From Scylla paramamosain (taxonomy: Eukaryota > Arthropoda > Malacostraca > Decapoda > Portunidae), in contig NW_026973669.1 in assembly GCF_035594125.1 (NCBI RefSeq), positions 352,001-416,000 of the forward strand: a stretch of DNA of 64,000 nt, given 5' to 3'. This document shows positions 14,597 to 27,512 of the stretch, piece by piece (position 1 is the first letter of the stretch; every line of letters starts with the position of its first letter). The notes under the pieces are model-generated. The model did not search any database, was not told the origin of the DNA, and saw only the letters and a list, made by a program, of their open reading frames with translations. The translations under genes and the position numbers were made by a program.

Positions 14597-14705
14597 TGGT
14601 TTTTTTTTTTTTTTATGTAAGAAGGACACTGGCCAAGGGCAACAAAAATCAAATTAAAATTTTTAAAAAATGCCCACTGAAGTGCCTGTCCCATAAAAGG
14701 GTGCA
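14597..14705 (-). mobile_element. LINE family B 3' tail fragment
   Basis: A T run (14599-14614) is followed by the reverse complement of the LINE B 3' end (ATGTAAGAAGGACACTGGCC, and AAATGCCCACTGAAGTGCC to CCATAAAAGGGT). A very short, heavily 5'-truncated insertion at the junction between LINE C and the Gypsy element. Confidence 0.85.
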
Positions 14706-14759
14706 CTGAAACCACCGCTATTCCTCATATCACCTTCATACACGAATCTCATCACCTTC

Positions 14760-15520
14760 CTCAAAGAATTGAGGAGAAATGCACTCTCCGTTCAGCCACA
14801 TCTGATAAGGAAACAAATATCCATTTTAGAGTCTCTTTAGAGTCCACCCATTCTCTTTTTAAACTCTCCAAATGTATCTCACAACATGTCCGCTCACACA
14901 CTAATCCTTACCAAGCAGAGAACATTGCTTCCTCTCTGAGCTCAGAATTGGTCGCTCAACTCCAAGACTCACAGTGGTTTGCAGATAACTCAATGCCATC
15001 AGATGAGTTAAAAAGGCTCATAACTTGTATCTTGTTCACCACCTTCCTTGATGCTCTCAATTTCCAGGTTGCAAATGACATCGAATTCCACAAAACGGAT
15101 TACATATATGATGTCTGTAAAGTCTTTTCTGATAAGCGTCCCCTTCCCACCTCTGAATCTCTCCAGGTGCTCGGTGCCGCTTCACCTGACTCAATTACCT
15201 CTCTTCATCACCCACCTTCCCGTTCTTCTTCTCCTTCTCGTGGACCTTACATTAGAGGCACATCCCCTTCATCTCGATATCAGTACACTCGATGGAAATC
15301 GAGATCAAGAAATGTCACCTGCAACCGTCGCAAGCTGCCTGGTCATGTTCTCGCGCAGTGTAGGGTTCTTCTTGATAGCTCAGAAAGACACTCATTCAAT
15401 CCTGAAGCATTCTGTTCCTTCCACAAAAAAGGTAGGTCATTTCTTGCAAGACTGCAGGCATTATCATGCACAGTCTCAGACTCCACAAATATCGTCGGAA
15501 AACTCGGCGCCCTTCCCTGA
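14760..15520 (+). pseudogene. Gypsy gag remnant
   Basis: A long open piece (14948-15520, 190 codons) of a gag polyprotein begins VAQLQDSQWFADNSMPSDEL. It ends with what looks like a CCHC zinc knuckle, CNRRKLPGHVLAQC, in which the second cysteine position is Arg (CGC, one transition from TGC). The knuckle normally binds element RNA in the particle. The start is out of frame with upstream gag-like sequence, so it is non-functional. Confidence 0.7.
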
Positions 15521-15689
15521 CAAGTCCATCATAACATCCTCACCCATCCTCAAATCTTTACCTTCTTATGTACCTAAACATCGTACAAAACACAAGGTAT
15601 GCTTCACACATCCTCCTAACTCAGCACTTCCTTCAATTAACATTCGATATGCTGGATTATTTATTCAACGGCATCATCACAGATGTTAG

Positions 15690-16440
15690 GTGTCACTATC
15701 ATACAAAGCTTTCTTTGACACGGGTGCTGCGGTTAACCTTATCAAGATGGATGTATTTAGGAGAGACTCTCTTCCTCTTCTCAGGAGCACATCACTATAA
15801 TACCTCCTGATGTAAATCTCAATGGTATATCTGGAAGAATTATCTTACCTCACGGGAAAGTATTATCAGTCTTTATCACCTCAGGAACCAGACATATGTG
15901 ATTATTTTTATATTGTATCAGACGTATCTTACAATGCTGATCTTCTCATAGGCTTCAACAGCATGTGCAAATATGACACCAGTCTTTTCCCTGCCATCAA
16001 TGAAATCGCTCAAGGAAATACTTATATTTCTACTGTTCTTCCCTCTGATACTTCCTCTCTTGTGGTGTAGTGACATCTGTTACAACTCTTCCTTCTACTA
16101 GCGATCAGATGTTATCTACACGGGATTCTTGTGTTACATCACCTAGTTTGCCTGTCTCACCGCCTCATTCTCATTTATCTTCCCAGTCAGACCACAGTGT
16201 AACTCCTCGTAAACACATTTTGCTAGCAGATCCGGTAACGCTATCTAGATGTGCTTTATATGTTGTAAACGCTAAGGTAAAGTCTGCTGTATCAGGCACT
16301 GATATCCTCTCCTACGCACAACAATCTCCATGCAAAGGTGTTGAGTTAGAATCTGTTCTTACCACAATCGATGGCAATGCATTCTGTAAAATCGGGCTGA
16401 AAAATGTCGCATCTACGCCTGTCAAACACAAATCGAAGAT
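15690..16440 (+). pseudogene. Gypsy aspartic protease remnant and linker
   Basis: The catalytic motif FFDTGAAVNLI is encoded at about 15709-15741 (one active-site Asp per monomer; these enzymes act as dimers to cut Gag-Pol). After a frame change, DLLIGFNSM near 15950 matches the C-terminal protease signature. The frame shifts at about 15790. The linker to RT (16288-16440) is also present as a stray copy at 12425-12518. Confidence 0.75.
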
Positions 16441-17370
16441 GCCTTGCCTTACCTATTATGTCTGTATAGTATTATTATTAAGGTTATCGTTACGTACTCT
16501 CTCTCTGATGTCATGTATTATCTGGTAATTGCTCACATCTTACTGCTCTCTTTATTGTTATGTTCAAATGTGAAGACGCATTTTTCGTGCGGGAAGGCAA
16601 CTGTATCAGTCTTAACAATCACTATTATTTATATGTACATTCATATATCCATACCACATGCGATATGTTTATATAATCATTCCACGTGTGTCCATGGCCA
16701 GCTAGTCTATTTCATTTCTAAACTTTTTCCTCCTTCTACCTCTCTAGGGATTTCACACCCTCTTCTAGTTCTTAAGAAAAACACCTGCGTTCACTTGGGT
16801 CTTTCCTTCCTGGTCATTTGCTATAATAACGACCTCTTCCATTGGCTCTTCCACCTCATTTCCTGGCATTTCATTGGTCATTCTTCATCCCACAAGTTGT
16901 AAACGTGATCCACTTAGCTCAAATAAATATAGCCCGCATGGTAGCTAGTTCTCAGTCAGTCCGAGAGTCGCTCATGAGAGTATCACTTCCGCTCAGTCAC
17001 ATTCAGTCTTGAGAGACGCTGTTCAGTCATTTGTTCATGAGCAGCATGACGATCAATCGTCACGTTATAATCTCGTTTCGTATCAAGTGTGTACGTTCTA
17101 CCTATTATTAAATCAAGAAGAACTCTCATCATACGTGTTTTTTGCTTGTACACACCAACTATATCATCTTACTACCCACGACCTCCATCCTATCAGAAAT
17201 ACCTAGCTCTCTACCGGTCCTCCACGCTACCAACACACCAAGCATGTCATCTGATCCAGCGTTGGCAAACATCTTCATCAACTGGGCAAGTATCTCATCT
17301 AAACCAGAAACCAATAGAGGAGAAGCAACACAATTCCAGAACAGTGGTGGCAACGGGTGGACGAATTACG
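16440..17370 (+). mobile_element. Putative LTR and 5' leader inside pol
   Basis: Non-coding sequence separates the protease and RT remnants. It has a TATA-like CAAATAAATATAGCC (about 16919-16933) and, at 17343-17360, a TGGTGGCAACGGGTGGAC tract that could be a primer-binding region. A similar but diverged copy lies at 49039-49661 (shared CATTCCACGTG, TGGCCAG, CACACC, TTAAG.AA.CACCTGC and AGAGAAGCAACC-type tracts). The repeated occurrence and lack of coding capacity suggest an LTR. Its exact ends are not resolved. Confidence 0.5.
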
Positions 17371-17419
17371 ATCGCTTTCATTGTATCAAACAAGCGGAAG
17401 CAGACAAACTATTCAATAC

Positions 17420-18250
17420 AAAAGAGTGTTTTGCTTCCTCGATGACGATATCACAGCACCCAAGAATCTCAGAGTATTTTGACACTTTGTCTCTCTTTGC
17501 TCGTATGTCACGCTTTGAAGCTGCTGGAGTAAAGATCAAACTCAACAAATGTTAATTTCTCATTCAAAAATTTTAATTCCTTGGTCATAATCTTAAGGAC
17601 AGTATCCATAATTTAGACGATAAAAGTTGCTGCTGTGAACATTAGCCTGTTCCTGCCTATATTGATCAGATCAGACAGTTCTTTGGTCTTACTGGATTTT
17701 ATCACCAGTTTATAAAAAAAAATAAATCAGATTGCTCATCTTTTCAGTCATCTGCTCAAGAAACATGTTTCATTCATCTAGTCTGAGAGGGAACAAAATG
17801 CCCTTAATGAGCTCAAAACTGCGTTGTGTAAAGCACCAATCCTTCCTTTTTCTAATTTCGAGAAGGATTCCATCTTATGTACATATGCTTCAGGCTTTGG
17901 AATCGGTGCCGTTCTAATGCGAAAAGACTCACTTGGTAAACATCGCGTAATAGCATAATGTTAGCAGTCTCCTCAATAAGGCAGAAGAAAACTGTGACGT
18001 CACGAACCATGAAAGTCTCGCTGTGATGTGGATGTTACGTCATTTTCGTGATTTCATATTGGGCTGCAAATTTCATGTTCACACCGATCATTATGTTCGT
18101 ACAGAGATCTTCAAAGGCAACAATTTCACAGGTTAATTTGCTCGCTGACAAGATTACGATCCTGGAATTCAATCCTACAATTTCATACATTCCTGGGAAA
18201 GCCAGTTCGGTCGGTGATGAGTTATCACACAATGTTGCCCCTGTTTCAAC
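17420..18250 (+). pseudogene. Gypsy reverse transcriptase (C-terminal) and RNase H remnant
   Basis: Combining frames gives an RT catalytic-box derivative LDDDITAPK (about 17430-17455), then RFEAAGVKIKLNKC (17507-17552), then the thumb tract IRQFFGLTGFYHQFIK (17668-17715). RNase H follows, with a core Asp-to-Ala-like tract 'CTYASGFGIGAVLMR' (about 17878-17923; the family usually has D.S..GIGAVL) and HRVIAY. There are multiple stops. The fingers and palm of the RT are missing because the LTR-like DNA precedes this piece. Confidence 0.75.
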
Positions 18251-18479
18251 CGTCGCAGATAATCCTGGCATGCCAGCCATGGACGAGATCAAGATATATC
18301 AAGACTCAGACGCATTCTGTTCTAGTGTTAAATATTACCAAGAATCTGGTGGCGAAACTAACTCTCTAAGTTGTAAGTGAGTGCTGATACATTTTTCATG
18401 CAGGACGGTATTTTGTATAATTCAAGTGAGATCTCTACTGAGAATTCTAGCGAGCGTTTATCTCAGCTCGTGATACCTC

Positions 18480-19580
18480 AGTCATTAGTGAGTACCCTTC
18501 TTTACTATGTCCACGACTCACCTCATGCATGACATCCAGGTCGAGACAGATGCCTCGCACAGGTAAAACGATCATACTTCTGGCAATCTATGAAGAAAGA
18601 TATTTTTTCAGCATTGTGCTCTCTGCTCTCAATGTGCTCCACATCGTCCATCACTTGCTCACGACAGTTCCTCACCTCCATACCCAATCGCTTCAACTTG
18701 GGATTCAGTTTCGGTTAATGTGCTCAAGCTTCCACTCACAGAGAATGCTTACCATCATTTTCTAGTATGTGTTGATAGTTTCGCACGTTTCACCATCCTC
18801 TTTGTTCTCAAGGACAAAACCGCAAATTCTGTTGGTCGCGCAATCATTGATGACATAACTTGCCCGTATGACTTTCCTCGTGTCTTTTTTTTTTCTGACA
18901 GTGGCACAAAATTCAATAACGCTATCTTACAGAAGATTTGTACAGAATTTCACATCAAGAAATGTAACATTGTCCTTCATTCGCTCAGTTCAAACGACAA
19001 AATCGAGCGTTGCAATAAACGTATCCCTGACGTTTTGCGTTACATAACAGAAGCAAAGCACTGATGAGACGAATGGCTTCCTCTGCTAGCCTGCTCTCTC
19101 AGCTCAGCGATTCATTCAACCATCAACGAATTTCGTGCTGTTTGGACAAGCGTTTCCTATACGATTTTCTTCACAGCGATTCGCGTCCTGTCTACAACAT
19201 GAATGACTACGTCAGATGTTGTCCGTGCGATTATCAGTACACACATAAGATCATTCATGGTCGCCTCATTGCTTCGCAAAGTAAGCAATAGATTCCTTCA
19301 TTGAAGTAAGTGATATCGTTTTCACTAGGGTTCACGATCACAACTTTAAGGTAGACCCATTGTTCACTGCCCCATATCGTGTGACTGAATCTCTCCATGG
19401 CCACAAAGTCAAGCTCTTAGATCTCAAGACCTTAGCAGAACAAGTCGTCCGCATTGATAACTTAAAACATGTTAATAAAGCGTTCGATGATGAGTTTGCA
19501 TTCCAGGTAACACTTTATCCTGCCTCACCTGATCCTCAAAGCTCCTCAAGTCTAGGTTCACATACACCTTCCTCCTAAAA
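18480..19580 (+). pseudogene. Gypsy integrase remnant with C-terminal module
   Basis: A degraded zinc-binding start (a 'GHPGRDR'-like tract near 18535) precedes the catalytic core at 18720-19064. The three acidic positions are recognisable as VDSFARF, FSDSGTKF (usually SDNGTEF) and NDKIER (usually NGLVER). A GPY/F-like module, FTAPYRVTESLHGHKVKLLDL, lies at 19362-19424. Integrase inserts element cDNA into chromosomes. Stops at 19062 and 19289 and frame changes separate the parts. Confidence 0.78.
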
Positions 19581-19663
19581 GACAAAAACTTCGCTTTCAT
19601 TCTAAGGTTTAATAATTCTCAGATTTCCATGATATGTATATTCTCCCTTGTTTAAATGTACTG

Positions 19664-19850
<187 letters not shown>

Positions 19851-19890
19851 CTTCTGCTGTCATAAAGCCAGAAATTTTGATTAAATAAAA

Positions 19891-20193
<303 letters not shown>

Positions 20194-20356
20194 GTGGTGG
20201 TGGGTGAAAAAAGGTAAGGAAACAGGAAAGGAAAGAGGATGGGGCAGCCTCGTCCTTGCTCTGACGTCTTTGGGGGACGCATGTCAGGACACCACTTCCC
20301 ACCATCAACTGGAGTATTTATAAATGTGTAGCATATATTCAGCATATATTCAAGAA

Positions 20357-20360
<4 letters not shown>

Positions 20361-20399
<39 letters not shown>
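20361..20399. repeat. (AC)n microsatellite
   Basis: Perfect CA array of about 38 bp. Confidence 0.97.
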
Positions 20400-20401
<2 letters not shown>

Positions 20402-20546
20402 CAGCAGGCACCTGACGAAATGATAATTACTCCCAGTGAGGATTAAGGCACTGGATCAATGGGTGCTGTGAGCTTATTATTAAAGCTGTGGCCTCACTGA
20501 ACGTTTCCCTTCACATTTCTTCTTTCGCACAAAACTACAAGCACCT

Positions 20547-20660
<114 letters not shown>

Positions 20661-20831
20661 CTTTCACTGAGAAATTCAAAATTATCATGACGACTCCTAC
20701 ACCAGCCCCGGAGTCCCCATCTGGGGAGGGGAACACAAATGTCCCCAGATCGGACTGCTCTTCTGATAACGACCCTAAGTGTCTTGACACCCCCCTTTCA
20801 ACTTTTCTTCAATAACTCTGCAACATTCGCA

Positions 20832-21217
20832 TATCTAGCTGTCTTCTACCGCTATTTTCATGCTAACTGCTCTTCTGATCTTGCTAACTGCATGCCTCCC
20901 CTCCTCCCGCGGCCTCGCTGCACAAGACTTTCTACTTTCTCTCACCCCTATTCTGTCCACCTCTTTAACGCAAGAGTTAACCAGTATTCTCAATCATTCA
21001 TCCCTTTCTCTGGTAAACTTTGGAACTCCCTGCCTGCTTCTGTATTTCCACCTTCCTGACTTGAATTCCTTCAAGAGGGAGGTTTCAAGACACTTATTCA
21101 TCAATTTTTGACCACTGCTTTGATCCTTTTATGGGACTGTCATTTCAGTGGGCATATTTTTTTATTGGATTTTTGTTGCCCTTGGCCAGTGTCCCTCCAA
21201 CATAAAAAAAAAAAAAA
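20832..21217 (+). mobile_element. LINE family B, 5'-truncated copy inserted into LINE B
   Basis: This piece contains only the C-terminal coding block (AVFYRYFHANCSSDLANCMP, ARVNQYSQSFIPFSGKLWNS) and the 3' tail with A(12) at 21206-21217. It lies between two parts of the host LINE B that are adjacent in the copy at 6145-8091 (before: ..AACATTCGC; after: CTAAATTTCAATG..). The reading frame has one small deletion near 21056. Confidence 0.8.
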
Positions 21218-21999
21218 CTCTAAATTTCAATGTGTAGAACACCACCTCTCCTCTTCTAAACCTCATCTTCTTTTCCTCACTGAAACTCAGGTGTCTGAGG
21301 CATCTGACAGTAGCCCCTTTTCTGTTCCCTCTTACTTTCTCTATCCTCATTTTCGATCTAAATCTGGATGTTGCGTTTATGTGCGCAATGACTTAACCTG
21401 CTCTCGTGCCCACGCTCTTGAATCTTCCGAGTTGAATCTTCCAAACTAAATTTATCCGTGATGTATACCACTCACCTAACTCCTCTGATTATAAGAAATT
21501 CCTTGACTATTTAACTTCCAAAGTGGAGCACATTCTGACTCTCTTCCCCTTTACAGAGATCTCCATTCTTGGAGACATCAATGTTCACCACCAGCTTTGG
21601 CTTTCCTCTCCCTTCACTGACCATCCTGGTGAACTAGCCTTCAACTTTGCCATCTTCCACGACCTAGAGCAATTAGTGCAACACCCTACTCTTATTCCTG
21701 ATTTTGCTGATTATTCTTGGAATGACTACTGCTTCCGTGTCAGAGATCCGTCTTTGTGTGCCGAGTGCATAACAGAGGTAATAGTGTCTGGCATGGAGGC
21801 ACACATTCCTCACTCTTTTTCTCGCCCTAAACCTTCCAAACCTTGGTTTAACACAGCTTGTTCTCGTGCTATACATGATAGAGAGGTGGCCCACAAAAGG
21901 TACTTAAGCCTTGCATCACCAGAAACTCATGCACTTTATATTTCTGCCCGGAACCATGCCAGGTCTGTTCTCCAACTAGCCAAGAACTCCTCCAGAGGT

Positions 22000-24944
22000 T
22001 AAGATAGATGGGTATACAATGTTCTATAAAGATAGAGAAAACAGGAGAGGAGGAGGTGTCGCGTTATACGTTAGGGACACATTACAGTGCTGTATGAACA
22101 ATAGAATTAAAACAGATAACAAAGCAGAGTCGATATGGGTAGATATTAAGGAAGGATCGCAGTCAGTAGTACTAGGGGTAGTTTACAGACCACCGACCAG
22201 TACAGAGGAAATTAACACCTCACTGTGGCAGGAATTAAATAGAGCAGGCAGGTACAGTCAGGTATGTGTGGTAGGAGATTTTAATTTTAGGAATATCGAC
22301 TGGAGTCTGATTGTGGGTAACAAGGAAGCAGAGGAATTCCTTAAGGTAATTCAGGATAATTTTTTTAAAACGGGTAGTCGTAGAACCCACAAGGGGGAAT
22401 AATAATCTAGATTTAATTCTTACTAACAGGGAGGAAGCAGTCACGCAGGTAGAGGTTGGAGGACAGCTAGGTAACAGTGACCATAGGGAAATTAGGTACA
22501 ATCTAGAATGGGAAGAAACTGTTAGAAATAAAAACACTAGTAAAATACCTGACTTTAGGAGAGCAGATTTTGAAGAATTGAAAAGGTACCTCCAAGGAGT
22601 GGACTGGCAAAGGATGCAGGGTGAGGTCAGGTCAGGGACGGAGTTCAGAGAGATAAGGCAGGTTGAGGGGAGGTGAGGTGAGGCTCCAGAAGGGAGGAGG
22701 AAAGAGGAAGGGGGGAGATAGGTGTGAGTATGTTGGAATGTCAGGTCATGCTGAAATGAGAGATGAAAGGTCGAGGCGAGTTGATGAGGGTGGGGAGAGG
22801 ATGGTAGGGAACGAGATGAGGAGATTAGGTGAAGTAAATGTAGATGAATTGTATAAATATTTCGTAGATAAAGTTCATACAGGTCAGTTAGCAAATATCC
22901 CGTATAAAACAATAAGATCACAAAAAAATGACCCTAAATGGATGACTGCTAGGTTAAAGCATTATATAGGGCGTAAGAGAAGTATATATAAGAGATTAAA
23001 GGCAGGTGAGGAAGTTTTAAGGACACAGTATAATGAATTAGTTAGATCAGTCAGGAAGTTAACGAGGAAAGCTAAGGACAATTATGAATTAAAGGTAGCC
23101 AGCCAGGCGAAGACGGACCCCAAGGGATTTTATCAGGTATACAGGACGAAAAATAAGGATACTGTAGGTCCATTAAAGGCAGCAGATGGGGAGCTGGTTA
23201 GTTCTGGGGAGGAGATTAGTAAACTTCTGAATGATTATTTTTTAACTGTCTTCACTCAGGAAAACATGCAGGATATGCCAGATAGTGAACAGGTGTTTAG
23301 AGCAGATGAGTATGAGAAGCTGACGGATATTTCCATAACTAGGGAGATAGTGGAGCAGGAGATAGATAGGCTAAAAAAGTTCAAGTCACCAGGACCTGAT
23401 GAAATATATCCCAGAGTACTGAAGGAATGTAAAAAGATTATTAGTGAGCCGTTAGTTTCTGTCTTTAGGAAATCACTGGAGTCGGGTGAGGTACCAGTAA
23501 TGTGGAGGCAGGCTAATGTAGTACCCATCTTTAAGAAAGGGGATAAAACTTTAGCGTCTAATTATAGACCTGTCAGCTTAACTTCAGTTGTAGGTAAAAT
23601 GTTAGAGTCAATAATAGCCAGGAACATTAGGGAACATTTAGACAAACATAACTTGATAAATCAGTCACAGCATGGCTTCACGAAGGGGAAGTCTTGCCTG
23701 ACAAACTTGTTAAGTTTTTACAGTAAGGTGTACGAGGCAGTAGATAATGGTGATAGTTATGATATCTTATATCTGGACTTTAGTAAAGCATTCGACAAGG
23801 TGCCCCATCAAAGGCTCCTGAGAAAGGTTAGGGCGCACGGGATAGATGGGAAGGTGTTAGGTTGGATAGGGTCATGGCTTGGTAACAGGCGACAGAGAGT
23901 GCTAATAAACGGCTCGAAATCCGAGTGGGGTCATGTCATTAGTGGGATGCCACAGGGATCAGTATTAGGGCCATTATTATTTCTAATATATATCAATGAC
24001 TTGGATAGTGGAATTAGTAGCGATGTTAGTAAATTTGCGGATGACACAAAGACAGGTAGATTAATTAGGTCAGAAGCGGATGCCATCGCCTTGCAGGCAG
24101 ACTTAGATAGAATGAATGAATGGACGGATAGATGGCAAATGCAATTTAATATCAATAAATGCAAAGCGCTTAGCGTAGGTAGAGGAAACCCACACAATAG
24201 GTACACATTAAACACCCAAACTCTGGTAGGTACAGGGTACGAGAAAGATTTAGGAGTTATAGTTAGCTCTGAACTCCGTCTAGGGAAACAATGCATAGAA
24301 GCCAGAAACAAGGCAAATAGGGTACTAGGATTCATTTTTAGGAGTGTTAAAAGTAGAAGGCCGGAAGTAATATTAAAATTATACTTGGCGCTGGTCAGAC
24401 CTCATCTAGACTACGCTGTGCAGTTCTGGTCCCCACATTACAGGAAAGATATAGATCTATTAGAATCAGTACAGAGGAGAATGACTAAAAGGATACAGGG
24501 GATGAGGAGTATTCCTTACGAAGCGAGGTTGAAGCGGTTAAATTTACATTCTCTAGAGAGACGTAGGTTAAGAGGGGACCTGATAGAAGTCTTTAAGTGG
24601 TATAAGGGTTATAACAAGGGAGATGTAAGCAAAATTCTTAGGATCAGCAACCAGGGTAGAACAAGAAATAACGGGTTCAAGCTTGAAAAATTTAGGTTTA
24701 GGAAGGAGATAGGAAAAAATTGGTTCTCAAATAGAGTGGTAGATGAGTGGAACGGACTCAGTAATCATGTAGTTAGTGCTAGGACACTAGAGAGCTTTAA
24801 GAGAAGATTAGACAAGTTTATGGATGGGGATAACAGATGGAAATAGGTAGGAGTGTTTCATACAGGGTCTGCCACGTGTAAGCCTGGTCGCTTCTTGCAG
24901 CTTCCCTTATTTCTTATGTATGTTCTTATGTTCAGTGTCAAAAT
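22000..24944 (+). mobile_element. LINE family A (CR1-type), 5'-truncated, inserted into LINE B
   Basis: Begins within the endonuclease at CCAGAGGTTAAGATAGATGG, the same tract as 38548-38567, and runs to the 3' end with the TTATGTTC-type octamer tail at about 24920-24943. LINE B sequence lies on both sides. It is almost identical by eye to the copy at 37390-41493, which implies recent insertion. Confidence 0.92.
22663..24846 (+). CDS. LINE A ORF2 fragment: reverse transcriptase
   Basis: An uninterrupted 727-codon frame to the natural ORF2 stop (DGDNRWK then TAG). It encodes the linker, then the [86 protein letters not shown] and the catalytic FADDTK (about 24034-24051). A C-terminal tract HLDYAVQFWSPHYRKD follows. 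RT primes cDNA at nicked target DNA. The upstream endonuclease is out of frame: one extra T near 22363 and an inserted base near 22660, compared with the 38.4-kb copy. The RT is therefore intact, but the ORF2 protein as a whole is not. The first codon is arbitrary. Confidence 0.9.
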   Translation: MRGGEVRLQKGGGKRKGGDRCEYVGMSGHAEMRDERSRRVDEGGERMVGNEMRRLGEVNVDELYKYFVDKVHTGQLANIPYKTIRSQKNDPKWMTARLKHYIGRKRSIYKRLKAGEEVLRTQYNELVRSVRKLTRKAKDNYELKVASQAKTDPKGFYQVYRTKNKDTVGPLKAADGELVSSGEEISKLLNDYFLTVFTQENMQDMPDSEQVFRADEYEKLTDISITREIVEQEIDRLKKFKSPGPDEIYPRVLKECKKIISEPLVSVFRKSLESGEVPVMWRQANVVPIFKKGDKTLASNYRPVSLTSVVGKMLESIIARNIREHLDKHNLINQSQHGFTKGKSCLTNLLSFYSKVYEAVDNGDSYDILYLDFSKAFDKVPHQRLLRKVRAHGIDGKVLGWIGSWLGNRRQRVLINGSKSEWGHVISGMPQGSVLGPLLFLIYINDLDSGISSDVSKFADDTKTGRLIRSEADAIALQADLDRMNEWTDRWQMQFNINKCKALSVGRGNPHNRYTLNTQTLVGTGYEKDLGVIVSSELRLGKQCIEARNKANRVLGFIFRSVKSRRPEVILKLYLALVRPHLDYAVQFWSPHYRKDIDLLESVQRRMTKRIQGMRSIPYEARLKRLNLHSLERRRLRGDLIEVFKWYKGYNKGDVSKILRISNQGRTRNNGFKLEKFRFRKEIGKNWFSNRVVDEWNGLSNHVVSARTLESFKRRLDKFMDGDNRWK

Positions 24945-26754
24945 CTTTCAAGATCTAACTCCCCTCATGACTTCTGGCATCCAGATGGCACCACTGCTAT
25001 CACATCTATCTCTAAAGCTGAAGTCTTCGCTCAAACCTTTGCTAAAAACTCTACCTTGGATGATTCAGGGCTTGTTCCTCCCTCTCCTCCACCCTTTGAC
25101 TACTTCATGCTACCTATTAAAATCATGTTTTCCATGCCCTCGCTGGCCTAAACCCTCGGAAAACTTATGAACTTGATTGGGTCCCTTCTATTGTTCTCCG
25201 AAACTGTGCCTCCGTGCTTGCAACTTACCTAGTCAAACTCTTTCAGCTCTGTCTGTCAACATCTACCTTTCCTTCTTGCTGGAAGTTTGCCTACATTCAG
25301 GCTGTTCCTAAAAAGGGTGATCGTTCTAATCCTTCAAACTACCGTCCTATTGCTTTGATTTCCTGTCTAAAATTTTTTAATCTATCCTCAACAGGAAGAT
25401 TCTTAAGCAGGTATCATTTCACAATCTTCTATCTGATCGCCAGTATGGGTTCCGTCAAGGCCGCTGTACTGGTGATCTTCTGGCTTTCCTTACTGAGTGT
25501 TGGTCATCCTCTTTTACAGATTTTAGTGAAACTTTTTGCTGACATATGAAAAGCTTTTGATAGAGTCTGACACAAAGCTTTAATTTCCAAACTACCCTCC
25601 TACGGCTATCCTTCTCTCTGTAACTTCATCTCAAGTTTCCTTTCTGACAGTTCTATTGCTGCTGTGGTAGACGGTCACTGTTCTTCTCCTAAATGTATTA
25701 ACAATGGTGTTCCTCAGGGTACTGTCCCGTCACCCACTCTCTTTTTCTTTTTCATCATTGACCTAAACCAAACTTCTTGTCCTATCCACTGTTATGCTAA
25801 TGATACCTCCCTACACTTTTTCCACGTCTTTTCATAGACGTCTAACAATTCAGGAAGTAAACATTTCACATAGGGAAGCCACAGAACGCATGACTTCTGA
25901 TATTTCTAAAATTTATGATTGGGACAGAGCAAACTTATTATTGTTCAATGTCTCAAAAACTCAATTCCTCCATCTATCAGTTCGGTACAACCTCCTAGAC
26001 AACTATCCCCTCTTCATCAACTCGACACAACCTTCCAGACAACTATCCCCTCTTCTTCAATGACACTCTACTGTCTCCCTCTTCTACACTGAACATCCTC
26101 AGTCTGTCCTTTACTTATAATCTGAACTGGGAACTTCACATCTCATCTCTAGCTAAAACAGCTTCTATGAAGTTAGGTGTTCTGAGACGCCTCCGCCAGT
26201 TTTTCTCACCCCCCCCCCCACATGCTGCTAACTCTGTATAAGGGCCTTATCCGTCCATGTATGGGGTATGCTTCACATGTCTGGGGGGGTTCAACTCATA
26301 CCGCTCTTCTAGACAGGGTGAAATCAAAAGCTTTTCATCAACTCCTCTCCTCTGACTGTGTTCAGCCTCTCTCTCACCGCCGCAATGTTGCATGTCCAGC
26401 TGTCTTCTACCGCTATTCTCATGCTAACTGCTCTTCTGATCTTGCTAACTGCATGCCTCCCCTCCTCCCTCGGCCTCGCTGCACAAGATTTTCTTCTTTC
26501 TCTCACCACTATTCTGTCCACCTTTCTAATGCAAGAGTTAACCAGTATTCTCAGTCATTCATCCCTTTCTCTGGTAAACTCTGGAACTCCCTGCCTGCTT
26601 CTGTATTTCCATCTTCCTGTGACTTGAATTTCTTCAAGACATTTATCCTTCAACTTTTGACTACCGCTTTGGACCCTTTTATGGGACTGGTATCTCAGTG
26701 GGCTTTTTTTTTTTATTGGATTTTTTTTCCCATTGGTCAGTGTCCCTCTTACAT

Positions 26755-27106
<352 letters not shown>

Positions 27107-27179
27107 TCATTACGTTTCATAGAGTGTATAGTGTGTCTAGTCACAAAGTACGTTGTTAGAACCAACATGTACGAGAGAC

Positions 27180-27184
<5 letters not shown>

Positions 27185-27259
<75 letters not shown>

Positions 27260-27262
27260 GGG
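27185..27262. repeat. (GA)n array ending in a G run
   Basis: A GA array (27185-27249) is followed by 13 G residues. Confidence 0.96.
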
Positions 27263-27359
27263 AAGGGGGATAAGACCTCTCCTATTACCTTACCTGCTAA
27301 TTACAGAAAGGTACGGGTGGGGTCAATTTTTGGGGGTATCGCCAGGTTAGGTGACAACA

Positions 27360-27480
27360 GGTGTACTAGTACTACTACTATTTCCACTATTTCTCTTTTA
27401 CTTTCACTGTTACTTCCACTAGTACTACTACTGTTGCTGCTATTGCTGTTGCTGCTTCTACTCCGTTACAGCTGCTGCTG

Positions 27481-27511
<31 letters not shown>
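27360..27511. repeat. ACT/CTG trinucleotide tract
   Basis: Imperfect ACT, GCT and CTA triplets immediately 5' of a LINE A fragment. Confidence 0.8.

Positions 27512-27512
<1 letters not shown>

Larger units (their letters stand above)
14706..19600 (+). mobile_element. Ty3/Gypsy LTR retrotransposon, decayed, interrupted by LTR-like DNA
   Basis: Domains in order on the plus strand: gag (14760-15520), aspartic protease (15690-16070), LTR-like non-coding DNA (about 16440-17370), RT thumb and RNase H (about 17420-18250), and integrase with a C-terminal GPY/F-like module (about 18480-19580). Gag-PR-RT-RH-IN is the Ty3/Gypsy order. Every domain carries stops or frameshifts. No convincing pair of matching LTRs was found at the outer borders. 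The right end abuts an (AT)n array at 19669. Confidence 0.85.

Noticed and set aside
22235..22921. A 228-codon minus-strand frame inside LINE A
   Set aside because: Antisense shadow of the ORF2 coding region; it lacks any recognisable domain.
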